A stretch of 64,000 nt of DNA, from contig QCGY01000001.1 in the NCBI GenBank assembly GCA_003279715.1, forward strand, positions 82,813 through 146,812, read 5' to 3'. The position numbers and the translations under genes were made by a program. Below the pieces are notes generated by a model, which was not told the DNA's origin, ran no database searches, and saw only the letters and a program-made list of their open reading frames with translations. Of the stretch, positions 9,591 through 16,647 are shown one piece after another (position 1 is the first letter of the stretch; each line of letters starts with the position of its first letter). The DNA is from Pelagibacteraceae bacterium AG-390-D18. GTDB lineage: Bacteria > Pseudomonadota > Alphaproteobacteria > Pelagibacterales > Pelagibacteraceae.

Positions 9591-9621
9591 AAAAGGGCCC
9601 CTTTCTAGGGGCCTTTTTTTT
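9591..9621 (+). terminator. Rho-independent terminator of porin 2
   Basis: The stem arms are the same as at 7797 (AAAAGGGCCCCT and AGGGGCCTTTTT) around a TTCT loop, followed by a long T run. The site is nearly identical to the porin 1 terminator, with one loop base changed, and it reaches the end of the opposing ThiE-like gene. Confidence 0.93.
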
Positions 9622-10147
9622 ATTCAAAATAAGATATTCCAGCAAAACCAATGCAATTTAGTAACTTAAGTTTTTTTAAATTTGAAGAAGAGACACCACC
9701 AAGAGCTATTATTTTTTTATCAGTTAGTTTCGATAAAAGTTTAAATCTATTAATACCTAGATAATTTTTATTTTTTTTAAATAAAGATGATAAAAATAAA
9801 ATATTGACTTTCTGAGATTCTTTAATTTTGATTTCATTGTTATTGTGAGCAGAACCGATTATTAAGAAGTTTTTTTTAATCGAAAATGATAAGTGTTTTT
9901 TGTCTTTATTAAATGAAGGAATATACGCCCCATCTAAATTTAATTTAATTGCCAGGTTAATATTATTTGATAAGAAAAATTTATATCTTTTTTTCTTACA
10001 AAAATTCCTAATCATTATAATAGTATTTAAATTACTTTTTGAATTATAATTTCTATAAATAAATGCAGTGTTTGTATCCTGCTTAACTATATTATTTGTG
10101 TCAAATTTATTAATGAAGTAATATTTGATAGGAAATTTATTATGCAT
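9620..10147 (-). CDS. Divergent thiamine-phosphate-synthase-like (ThiE/TenI fold) protein
   Basis: This 175-residue protein looks like a partial TIM barrel of the ThiE/TenI family. It has early strands (TAFIYRNYN), a mid segment where ThiE has its substrate loop, and a C-terminal KKIIALGGVSSSNLKKL followed by GFAGISYF, which matches the phosphate-binding end of the barrel. The ThiE diphosphate-binding and catalytic motifs (for example GPIF-T) are not recognisable, and it is shorter than the usual 200 or more residues. True thiamine synthesis is therefore doubtful. Its ATG shares the palindrome ATGCAT with the divergent YggS gene. Confidence 0.6.
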   Translation of the reverse strand: MHNKFPIKYYFINKFDTNNIVKQDTNTAFIYRNYNSKSNLNTIIMIRNFCKKKRYKFFLSNNINLAIKLNLDGAYIPSFNKDKKHLSFSIKKNFLIIGSAHNNNEIKIKESQKVNILFLSSLFKKNKNYLGINRFKLLSKLTDKKIIALGGVSSSNLKKLKLLNCIGFAGISYFE

Positions 10148-10801
10148 AGCTCAATTAAAAATTATGAAGATATAATTAAATTAATTAAGTCAAAATTAGA
10201 AGAACAAAAAATAAATAAATTACCAAAAGTTATTGCTGTATCCAAAACATTTAGTTTAGATAAAATATTACCCCTAATAGAATATGGACATTTGGATTAT
10301 GGAGAAAATAAAGTACAAGAAGCTATAGACAAATGGGCAAAGATAAAAATTGAAAAACCAGAAATAAAGCTCCATTTAATTGGAAAACTTCAAACTAATA
10401 AAGTAAAATTTGCCATTAGAATATTTGACTATATTCATTCCGTAGACAGTGCAAAACTTGCACAAAAAATTTCTGATGAACAGATTAAACAAAAAAAAAA
10501 AGTTAAGATCTTCATTCAAGTTAATATTGGATCAGAAGAACAAAAGTCAGGAGTAAATACTAATGAAATTGATCAGTTATTAAATTTTTGTAAAGATTTA
10601 AGATTAGATGTTATTGGTCTAATGTGCATTCCACCTGTAAATCAAGAATCTAATGAATACTTTAAAAATATGAACATTCTAAATGATAAGTTTAATTTTA
10701 AAGAAATAAGCATGGGTATGTCTTCTGATTATCTAAAAGCCATTGAGAATAACACCACATATTTGAGAATTGGGTCAGCCATTTTTGGTAAAAGATATTA
10801 G
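10142..10801 (+). CDS. yggS: YggS-family PLP-binding protein (PLP homeostasis)
   Basis: This is a 219-residue single-domain alanine-racemase-fold protein of the YggS/PLPBP family, which binds pyridoxal phosphate and buffers its level without known catalysis. Lys33 in PKVIAVSKTF is the PLP Schiff-base lysine. Further motifs are the YGENKVQEA segment, LIGKLQTNK, and the C-terminal SMGMSSDYLKAIENNTTYLRIGSAIFG, which holds the phosphate-binding loop. Length is normal. The start overlaps that of the opposite-strand ThiE-like gene, and the stop overlaps the next opposing gene by four bases. Confidence 0.93.
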   Translation: MHSSIKNYEDIIKLIKSKLEEQKINKLPKVIAVSKTFSLDKILPLIEYGHLDYGENKVQEAIDKWAKIKIEKPEIKLHLIGKLQTNKVKFAIRIFDYIHSVDSAKLAQKISDEQIKQKKKVKIFIQVNIGSEEQKSGVNTNEIDQLLNFCKDLRLDVIGLMCIPPVNQESNEYFKNMNILNDKFNFKEISMGMSSDYLKAIENNTTYLRIGSAIFGKRY

Positions 10802-11292
10802 AAAATTTTAATTTGCGAATTCTTATTTATTAATCTTAACATAATTAAAAAATCTTTCTTGCTCAAAACTACACATCCAGCGGTAGGCTCATAATCTTTT
10901 GTAAGATGAATAAATATACAACTTCCTCTGCCAGGAATCCTTTTTTTATAATTATATTTAATAGGTATTAATAAATCATATTTGTGGTCTTTTCTAAAAA
11001 GTGTTTCATGACTAATTTCGTCGTTAATATTTATTAGTTTATTATATTTTTTTGGATAATTTTGATCATCACACCATCCCATTTTTCTTCTAATTTTAAT
11101 ACACTTAAGATCTATTTTGGGTAAAGTAATTCTATCTTCTCTATAGTAAAGATGTTCAATTTTGAAAATACCAGAAGGAGTTTTCTTATCACCTTCAATT
11201 TTTCTAGTAGTAACCCCATTTTTTCCTATACTACATTTAAAATTAAACTCATCTACTTTAAGTGTATGTTTATTTTTTAAAAGAATTATCAT
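10798..11292 (-). CDS. L,D-transpeptidase (YkuD) family protein
   Basis: This 164-residue protein has the YkuD-type catalytic pattern. A histidine in CIFIHL is followed about eleven residues later by TAGCVVLS, the usual position of the nucleophilic Cys. Earlier it has the conserved GVTTRKIEGDKKTPSGIF substrate-groove segment. Such proteins cross-link peptidoglycan or attach lipoproteins to it. I see no convincing signal peptide, since the N-terminus is MIILLKNKHTLKVDEF, so the location is uncertain. It is divergent from the regulator at 11306 with only 13 bases between starts. Confidence 0.82.
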   Translation of the reverse strand: MIILLKNKHTLKVDEFNFKCSIGKNGVTTRKIEGDKKTPSGIFKIEHLYYREDRITLPKIDLKCIKIRRKMGWCDDQNYPKKYNKLININDEISHETLFRKDHKYDLLIPIKYNYKKRIPGRGSCIFIHLTKDYEPTAGCVVLSKKDFLIMLRLINKNSQIKIF

Positions 11293-11305
11293 ATCTTTAT
11301 TATAT

Positions 11306-11869
11306 ATGGATAAGCAAAATTTGATAATTTTTAATAATAATTCTTTTTATGATATTATGAAAGAATTAGAAGAAAATTTAAATTTTAAAATTTTTGAAGC
11401 ATCTAATGATAAAATATTAAATAACATAAAAGATGATTTAAAACATTACCTCATTATTACTTCAGAAAAAGTAGGTAATTTTAATAATCAATTTATTTTG
11501 GACCAAACACCAATCAAGATTACAAAATTAATAGAAAGATTTAATATCCAGTTTCTTAAAGCTAATTTCATAGAAAAGTCTGAATTTAATGTTGGAAAAT
11601 ATAAAATAGATTTGAATTCAAGAGAATTAAAATCAAAAAAAAATGTTTTAAAATTAACAGAAAAGGAAATCAATATCATAATATATTTATCAAAATCAAA
11701 TAATGCTGTACGAGTTGATCAATTACAATCTGAAGTTTGGCAATATCATTCAAATCTTGAAACCCATACTGTTGAAACACATATATACAGATTAAGAAAA
11801 AAAATACTTAAAACATTTAACGATAATAATTTTATAATTAGTAAAAAAAATGGTTATCAAGTCAATTAA
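11306..11869 (+). CDS. Orphan OmpR/PhoB-type winged-helix regulator with degenerate receiver
   Basis: This protein has 187 residues if started at the ATG at 11306. A longer in-frame start at 11162 would lie inside the opposing transpeptidase gene and is unlikely. The C-terminal 90 residues are a clear Trans_Reg_C domain: GKYKIDLNSRELKS, LTEKEINIIIYL, a recognition helix THTVETHIYRLRKKI, and a final KNGYQV. The first roughly 95 residues have the size of a receiver, but I cannot identify the acidic pocket or phosphorylated Asp, and there is no kinase nearby. It may respond to something other than phosphorylation. The last 20 bases overlap the arfA-like gene. Confidence 0.8.
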   Translation: MDKQNLIIFNNNSFYDIMKELEENLNFKIFEASNDKILNNIKDDLKHYLIITSEKVGNFNNQFILDQTPIKITKLIERFNIQFLKANFIEKSEFNVGKYKIDLNSRELKSKKNVLKLTEKEINIIIYLSKSNNAVRVDQLQSEVWQYHSNLETHTVETHIYRLRKKILKTFNDNNFIISKKNGYQVN

Positions 11870-11975
11870 AAAAAAAAATAAGATTGCAAAAAATCTTTTT
11901 ACAAGCAAATATAAACCGAGAATTATTAAGTCAAAAAAAGGAAAAGGAAGCTTTAAAAGATTTAAAAAAGATTAA
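11850..11975 (+). CDS. arfA: Short ArfA-like alternative ribosome-rescue factor
   Basis: This is a 41-residue ORF that starts inside the end of the regulator gene and runs to a TAA at 11973. The segment NLFTSKYKPRIIKSKKGKGS then FKRFKKD lines up with the conserved core of ArfA (PLFRQRV then KKGKGSY and basic residues), which brings RF2 to ribosomes stalled without a stop codon. The hydrophobic C-terminal tail of the enterobacterial protein is missing, which matches the truncated active form made there. The match is by eye over about 22 residues in a lysine-rich background, so a chance resemblance is possible. It overlaps the adenosine kinase stop by four bases. Confidence 0.62.
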   Translation: MVIKSIKKKNKIAKNLFTSKYKPRIIKSKKGKGSFKRFKKD

Positions 11976-12898
11976 ATTCTAGCTCCTATTTTTTCAATTA
12001 TTTGTGATGAAAGTTCTGTCCCTTTTTTAAGACTATCTAATATTGTAAAATTGTTAATATAGCCATGAATATAACCAGCAGCAAATAAATCTCCTGCTCC
12101 TGTTAAATCAATTATTTTAAGATCCTTTTTACTTTGACACTCAATAACTTCATGGCCATTTATAGCAACACTTCCTTTTTCCCCACGAGTAATTACAATT
12201 AACTTACCAATTTGCTTGCAAAATGAAACAACTTCTTCAAAGGTTTTAGCATTAAATAGTGATGTTATCTCTTGTTCATTTGCAAATGTAATATCCAATT
12301 TATTTTTTACTAAATCTAAAAAATTAAGCCTGTGACGTACAACACAAAATAAATCAGATAACGACATTGCTACTTTATTAGAATTCTTAATTGCTTTATT
12401 AAAAGCAGTCTTGGGCTCTCCCTCATCCCACAAGTATCCCTCTAAGAAGGTTATTTTACTTTTTTTTATTACTTCAGCACCTATATCATTTTCATTAATT
12501 TTTCCTGCAATTCCAAGAAAAGTACACATAGTTCGCTCTGAGTCAGGTGTAATTAGTATTAAACAAGTTCCTGTTGGTAAAGTTTCATTTTTCTTTGAAT
12601 ATAAATATTCAACATTTTCCATTACCAAGCCATCTTCATATTTTTGACCTAAGTCATCACTATTCACTTTTCCAATAAAACCAACTTTATTTCCCAACCG
12701 CGATAGCCCCACAATAGAATTTGCTACAGAGCCTCCAGATATAGTCTGTTCAATGTTAAGTGAAGATAATAAAGATTTAAATTCTTTTTCTTCTATTAGC
12801 TTCATTGTGCTTTTAGTCAGTGAATGCTTTTCTAGGAAAGTTTCATCAACTTTACATAAAATATCTACAATTGCATTTCCAATGCCTAAAACTTCCAT
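11972..12898 (-). CDS. Adenosine kinase (PfkB/ribokinase family)
   Basis: This 308-residue ribokinase-fold enzyme starts with VLGIGNAIVDILCKVDE and has the N-terminal GGSVANSIVGLSRLG pattern typical of adenosine-kinase-type members. The C-terminal PfkB signature DLTGAGDLFAAGYIHGY contains the catalytic aspartate and the anion hole. Expected reaction: ATP-dependent phosphorylation of adenosine to AMP; related sugar kinases cannot be fully excluded. It follows the frameshifted oxygenase by one base, in a run nth-oxygenase-kinase on the same strand. Confidence 0.88.
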   Translation of the reverse strand: MEVLGIGNAIVDILCKVDETFLEKHSLTKSTMKLIEEKEFKSLLSSLNIEQTISGGSVANSIVGLSRLGNKVGFIGKVNSDDLGQKYEDGLVMENVEYLYSKKNETLPTGTCLILITPDSERTMCTFLGIAGKINENDIGAEVIKKSKITFLEGYLWDEGEPKTAFNKAIKNSNKVAMSLSDLFCVVRHRLNFLDLVKNKLDITFANEQEITSLFNAKTFEEVVSFCKQIGKLIVITRGEKGSVAINGHEVIECQSKKDLKIIDLTGAGDLFAAGYIHGYINNFTILDSLKKGTELSSQIIEKIGARI

Positions 12899-12899
12899 T

Positions 12900-13593
12900 T
12901 TATAATTTTTCCCAATTTTCTAAAGGTGGCATGACATGTTCTATTAAATTACTATCTTTTAATACACAAACAATATCCCCAGAAATAGAAATTCTTCCAT
13001 TATTCATTTTGTTAGCTTGAGTTCTATGAAATGTTTTAGAAGGAAACATTATTAGATCATCTTCTTCAATATTTAAGTCTATTGATGGTGCATTAAAAAT
13101 GTTAAATTCTTTAATTACACCTTTGCTTCTTACAGTAGGACTCCTAAAAACACCAGGTATGATTTCGTTTTGAAAATGTTCTTCAATAAAAACTATATTT
13201 GCATCTTCTGCACTTTTTTTTTAAATAGTATGCAAAAGATATGTGTGATTGAAGATGGTTGTGTGGAAGAATATTTTCTTTACCGTTTGATAATGTTGCC
13301 CAAGATCTGGTGATGTATAAATCAATAACATTTTCATTAATTTTTAAATGATTAAGATATTTAATTGCTGTCTTTTTTATGTGTGTAAAAAGTTCTCTAA
13401 ATTTTTCGTTTTTATTTAAATATTCAAATCCCTGTGTATCTCCAGTCCAACTTTCATTTTTATTTTTATAATCTCTATTATTAGATTTTGAAACCATAGT
13501 CTCAATTTCTTTGGTCATTTCGTTTTTTATATTCTTATCTAATGAAATTTTTTCTTGAATAATACTCAGTGGAAATAAATTAACGATTTTCAT
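12900..13593 (-). pseudogene. 2OG-Fe(II) oxygenase-like gene interrupted by a +1 frameshift in an A9 run
   Basis: The first frame (13593 to 13183, 136 codons) reads SWTGDTQGFEYL, then LPHNHLQSHISFAYYLKKK and breaks off. After the A9 run (T9 at 13214-13222 on the plus strand) a different frame continues with SAEDANIVFIEEHF and LIMFPSKTFHRTQANK, then GRISISGDIV, and ends at a TAA at 12900. Together they give a normal oxygenase of about 230 residues: first iron ligands near the HNH, distal His in TFHRTQ, and the 2OG-binding Arg in GRIS. One A fewer (A8) restores a single frame. Either the base is a sequencing or assembly error, or the gene is broken or slips. Confidence 0.82.
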
Positions 13594-14246
13594 TATGCTT
13601 TTAACGTTTTAATTGGTTTATACCTATTAGGATAACAAGAAGTACAAATTTTACAAGTTAATCCATAACATTCTCTTGCTTTACAATATTCTCTCCCATA
13701 AAAAATTATTTGCAGATGAAGTTTAGACCAGATTCTTTCAGGAAAAATTCTTTTCAAATCTTTTTCTGTTTGAACTACATTTCTTCCATTTGTTAAACCC
13801 CATCTTTGTGCAAGTCTATGAATATGGGTATCGACCGCAAAAGCTGGATACCCAAAACCTTGAGACATCACTACGCTAGCTGTTTTATGGCCTACACCAG
13901 GTAGTTTTTCCAGTTCTTCAAAGGTTCTAGGAACTTTTCCGTTATGTTTTTCTAAAATCTGTTTTGACATTAAATAAATACTTTTAGCTTTAATTCTAAA
14001 AATACCAATTTTTTTGATTAATTTTTCGATTTTTTTTTTTCCTAATTTTACAAAATGTTCTGGTTTGTAGTATTTTGGGTATATATCTTTTGTCACATTA
14101 TTTACATTCACATCGGTACATTGAGCAGAAAGAAGTACAGAAATTAATAGTGTAAAAGTATTTTTACTTTTAAGGGGAACTGGTGCTTTAGGATAAATTT
14201 TATTTAGAGTTTTAATTATAATTTTTGCCTTTTGTTTTTCATTCAT
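13593..14246 (-). CDS. nth: Endonuclease III (DNA glycosylase/AP lyase)
   Basis: This 217-residue base-excision-repair enzyme removes oxidised pyrimidines. The helix-hairpin-helix LPGVGHKTASVVM carries the catalytic Lys, and VDTHIHRLAQRWGL carries the catalytic Asp. The 4Fe-4S region near the C-terminus has five cysteines (CKARECYGLTCKICTSC) with spacing 4-4-2-2, rather than the usual C-X6-C-X2-C-X5-C. The gene contains an in-frame A11 run (T11 at 14030-14040). Its start overlaps the dapB stop by one base and its stop overlaps the oxygenase start. Confidence 0.95.
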   Translation of the reverse strand: MNEKQKAKIIIKTLNKIYPKAPVPLKSKNTFTLLISVLLSAQCTDVNVNNVTKDIYPKYYKPEHFVKLGKKKIEKLIKKIGIFRIKAKSIYLMSKQILEKHNGKVPRTFEELEKLPGVGHKTASVVMSQGFGYPAFAVDTHIHRLAQRWGLTNGRNVVQTEKDLKRIFPERIWSKLHLQIIFYGREYCKARECYGLTCKICTSCYPNRYKPIKTLKA

Positions 14247-15022
14247 TATGAAAAGTTAAGCAAATCTCTCATTGAATATAATCCTGGTTTTTTTTTCATT
14301 AACCATTTAGAGGCTGTTAATGCTCCATCGGAGTAAAGTGTTCTATCAAAAGCCTCATGGTTTAATGTTATTATTTCTTTTCCACTTGAGAATTTTACTT
14401 CATGTTCACCAATAATTTCGCCTTTTCTTATAGAATTAAAATTAATTTTTTTTCCGTAGGGAATAGATTTTTTATTTAAAAATTTTTTACCAATTAAATT
14501 ATATAAATTTTTATTTTTTCCATCTGCAATCCCTTTACCAAGCATTAATGCTGTACCAGATGGGTAGTCTTTTTTGTGTTTGTGGTGAACTTCAAATATT
14601 TTACTTAAGTATTCATCATTTAAAGATTTAGACGCGATTTCAGTTAAATACATTAACAAATTTACACCTAAGCTCATATTTCCAGCTTTTAAAATAGGTA
14701 TCTTTTTGGAATATTTCTTAACTTGATTTTCTTGGGTTCTACTAAAACCAGTTGTGCCAATAACAACTTTCTTCTTAAGTTTGGATGCTATCCTTAATAT
14801 TTCTAGGGTGCACTCAGGAACAGTAAAATCAATAATTATATCTGTTTTTTTAAATGCAATATCTGAATTTAATTCTGGTCTAATCCCGTTAAATTTTTTA
14901 TTTACCAGTCTATTTTCTGTAAGTGTAACTAATTTAAAATTTTTATTTTTTTTTGATGACTTAATTAGTTGTTGGCCCATTCTACCCATACAACCTGAAA
15001 TCGCTAAATTAATTTTTTTCAT
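14246..15022 (-). CDS. dapB: 4-hydroxy-tetrahydrodipicolinate reductase
   Basis: DapB makes tetrahydrodipicolinate for lysine and diaminopimelate. This 258-residue protein has the N-terminal Rossmann motif NLAISGCMGRMGQQL and a middle segment VVIGTTGFSRTQ. The catalytic EVHHKHKKDYPSGTAL (His-His and Lys) follows near residue 143, and EHEVKF and NHEAFDRTLYSDGAL lie toward the C-terminus. It begins four bases inside the end of the ABM-domain gene. lysA, which acts later in the same pathway, is at 58795. Confidence 0.96.
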   Translation of the reverse strand: MKKINLAISGCMGRMGQQLIKSSKKNKNFKLVTLTENRLVNKKFNGIRPELNSDIAFKKTDIIIDFTVPECTLEILRIASKLKKKVVIGTTGFSRTQENQVKKYSKKIPILKAGNMSLGVNLLMYLTEIASKSLNDEYLSKIFEVHHKHKKDYPSGTALMLGKGIADGKNKNLYNLIGKKFLNKKSIPYGKKINFNSIRKGEIIGEHEVKFSSGKEIITLNHEAFDRTLYSDGALTASKWLMKKKPGLYSMRDLLNFS

Positions 15023-15411
15023 TTATTAAAAATTTTTTCTCTAATATATCCTACTTCAGTAGTTTTAAAATGCTTGAAGGGTACATTTGTATCTTCAATT
15101 GCTCTAATAGTTTCTTCTGTAATATTCCCGTAAATTTCTATTTCAAATCTGTCAGCAATCTCTTGATGTTTTTCAACATAGGCTTGAACGGGGGGATTAT
15201 TAAGGTGATGCACCATAGCTTCACTGTTTCGGTAGACTTCACTCCATGTAAATTCTAAAGGATCAGTTGGATCTTGATCAAAAGTATGAATAAGCATATC
15301 TGGTTCTGACTCATTAACGGCATCATCTGCTTCTTTTGCTATCTTAAGATATTCTTCAACCTTACCTTCTTTAACACGTATTCTAGCTATTAAAATAAAA
15401 GGATTAGACAT
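15019..15411 (-). CDS. Antibiotic-biosynthesis-monooxygenase (ABM) domain protein
   Basis: This 130-residue ferredoxin-like-fold protein begins FILIARIRVKEGKVEEYLKIAKEADDAV and has the ABM-type stretch TFDQDPTDPLEFTWSEVYRNSEAMVHHLNNPPVQAYVEK (conserved Glu and the His of the HHLNNP segment). These small proteins include quinol and anthrone oxygenases and some of unknown role, so the substrate cannot be given. It is upstream of dapB and overlaps it by four bases, but no link with lysine synthesis is known to me. Confidence 0.8.
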   Translation of the reverse strand: MSNPFILIARIRVKEGKVEEYLKIAKEADDAVNESEPDMLIHTFDQDPTDPLEFTWSEVYRNSEAMVHHLNNPPVQAYVEKHQEIADRFEIEIYGNITEETIRAIEDTNVPFKHFKTTEVGYIREKIFNK

Positions 15412-15487
15412 TGTATTATAATAAATGATTTTTAATTTTTAATATATAAATTCTGAAAATACTAACTTTTTTTAATTAATTAGTCTT

Positions 15488-16615
15488 TTAATTTTTCCAA
15501 AAATCTTTGGCTTTTTGAAAAAACTTTTTTATGCTTGGATTAGATTTATCGTTCTCAATTTCTCTAAATTGCTCTAATAATTCTTTTTGTTTTTTATTTA
15601 AATAAACAGGCACCTCTGTTTTAACCTGAACATATAAGTCACCAAAATCACCTCTTCTCATAAATGGCATCCCTTTACCCTTTAATCTGAACTGTTTACC
15701 ATTTTGAGTTCCATCAGGAATTTTTATTTTAGCTTTACCCCCATCAATAGTTGGAATTTCAATAGTAGTTCCTAATGCGGCATCTGCGAGAGAAATTGGA
15801 AATTCAAAAAATAAATTTTCATCTGATCTTTTAAATAAGTCATGAGAATTAACGTTAATAAATAGATATAGATCACCTGTTGCACCACCTCTGCTACCAG
15901 CCTCTCCTTTGCCTGCTAATCTAATTCTTGTTCCATCATCAACACCTTGAGGAATTGTAACTGATATTTTCTTAGAGGCTTGTTTCTTGCCTTGCCCATT
16001 ACAGTCACTACATGGATTTGTAATTTCTTCTCCATTACCATTACATTGAGGACAGGTTTGTTGGACAGTAAAAAAGCCTTGATTAGATCTTATTTTTCCA
16101 TTTCCACCACAATAAGTACATCTGTCAGGAGAATGGCCTGGTTTTGAACCATTACCTTTACAAGTGTTGCATTTTTCAGTGGTTGAAAATTTTATATCTT
16201 GTTTTTTACCTTGGTATGCTTCCTCGAGTGTAATTGATAAATCATATCTTAGGTCTGAGCCTCTATTATTTGAGCTTCTATTTCTTGATCTTCCCCCACC
16301 ACCAAAATCACCAAAAAAATCTTCAAAGATATCTGAAAAGTCTGCTCCACTAAAACCTCCAAAGCCACCACTTTGTCTTCCACCACCATTTTCAAAGGCA
16401 GCATGACCGAAATTATCGTAATTTTGTTTCTTTTCTTTATCTGAGAGAATTCCGTAAGCTTCACTAGCTTCTTTAAATTTGTCTTCTGCAACTTTATCAC
16501 CTGGATTTTTGTCAGGGTGGTGTTTAACCGCAAGTTTTCTATATGCTGACTTTAGCTCATCAGGAGAAGCATTTTTCCCAACACCTAAAACATCATAGAA
16601 ATCTCTTTTAGCCAT
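15488..16615 (-). CDS. dnaJ: DnaJ (Hsp40) co-chaperone
   Basis: This is a 375-residue type I DnaJ. It has a J-domain with HPD at residues 33-35, a Gly/Phe-rich linker (residues about 76-112), and four zinc-binding CXXCXGXG repeats ([32 protein letters not shown]). The C-terminal substrate and dimerisation domains follow. It stimulates DnaK ATP hydrolysis and delivers clients. It lies 32 bases after dnaK in the operon grpE-dnaK-dnaJ. Confidence 0.98.
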   Translation of the reverse strand: MAKRDFYDVLGVGKNASPDELKSAYRKLAVKHHPDKNPGDKVAEDKFKEASEAYGILSDKEKKQNYDNFGHAAFENGGGRQSGGFGGFSGADFSDIFEDFFGDFGGGGRSRNRSSNNRGSDLRYDLSITLEEAYQGKKQDIKFSTTEKCNTCKGNGSKPGHSPDRCTYCGGNGKIRSNQGFFTVQQTCPQCNGNGEEITNPCSDCNGQGKKQASKKISVTIPQGVDDGTRIRLAGKGEAGSRGGATGDLYLFINVNSHDLFKRSDENLFFEFPISLADAALGTTIEIPTIDGGKAKIKIPDGTQNGKQFRLKGKGMPFMRRGDFGDLYVQVKTEVPVYLNKKQKELLEQFREIENDKSNPSIKKFFQKAKDFWKN

Positions 16616-16647
16616 AAGTTACTCTAATATAATGGTTGTTGAGATTT

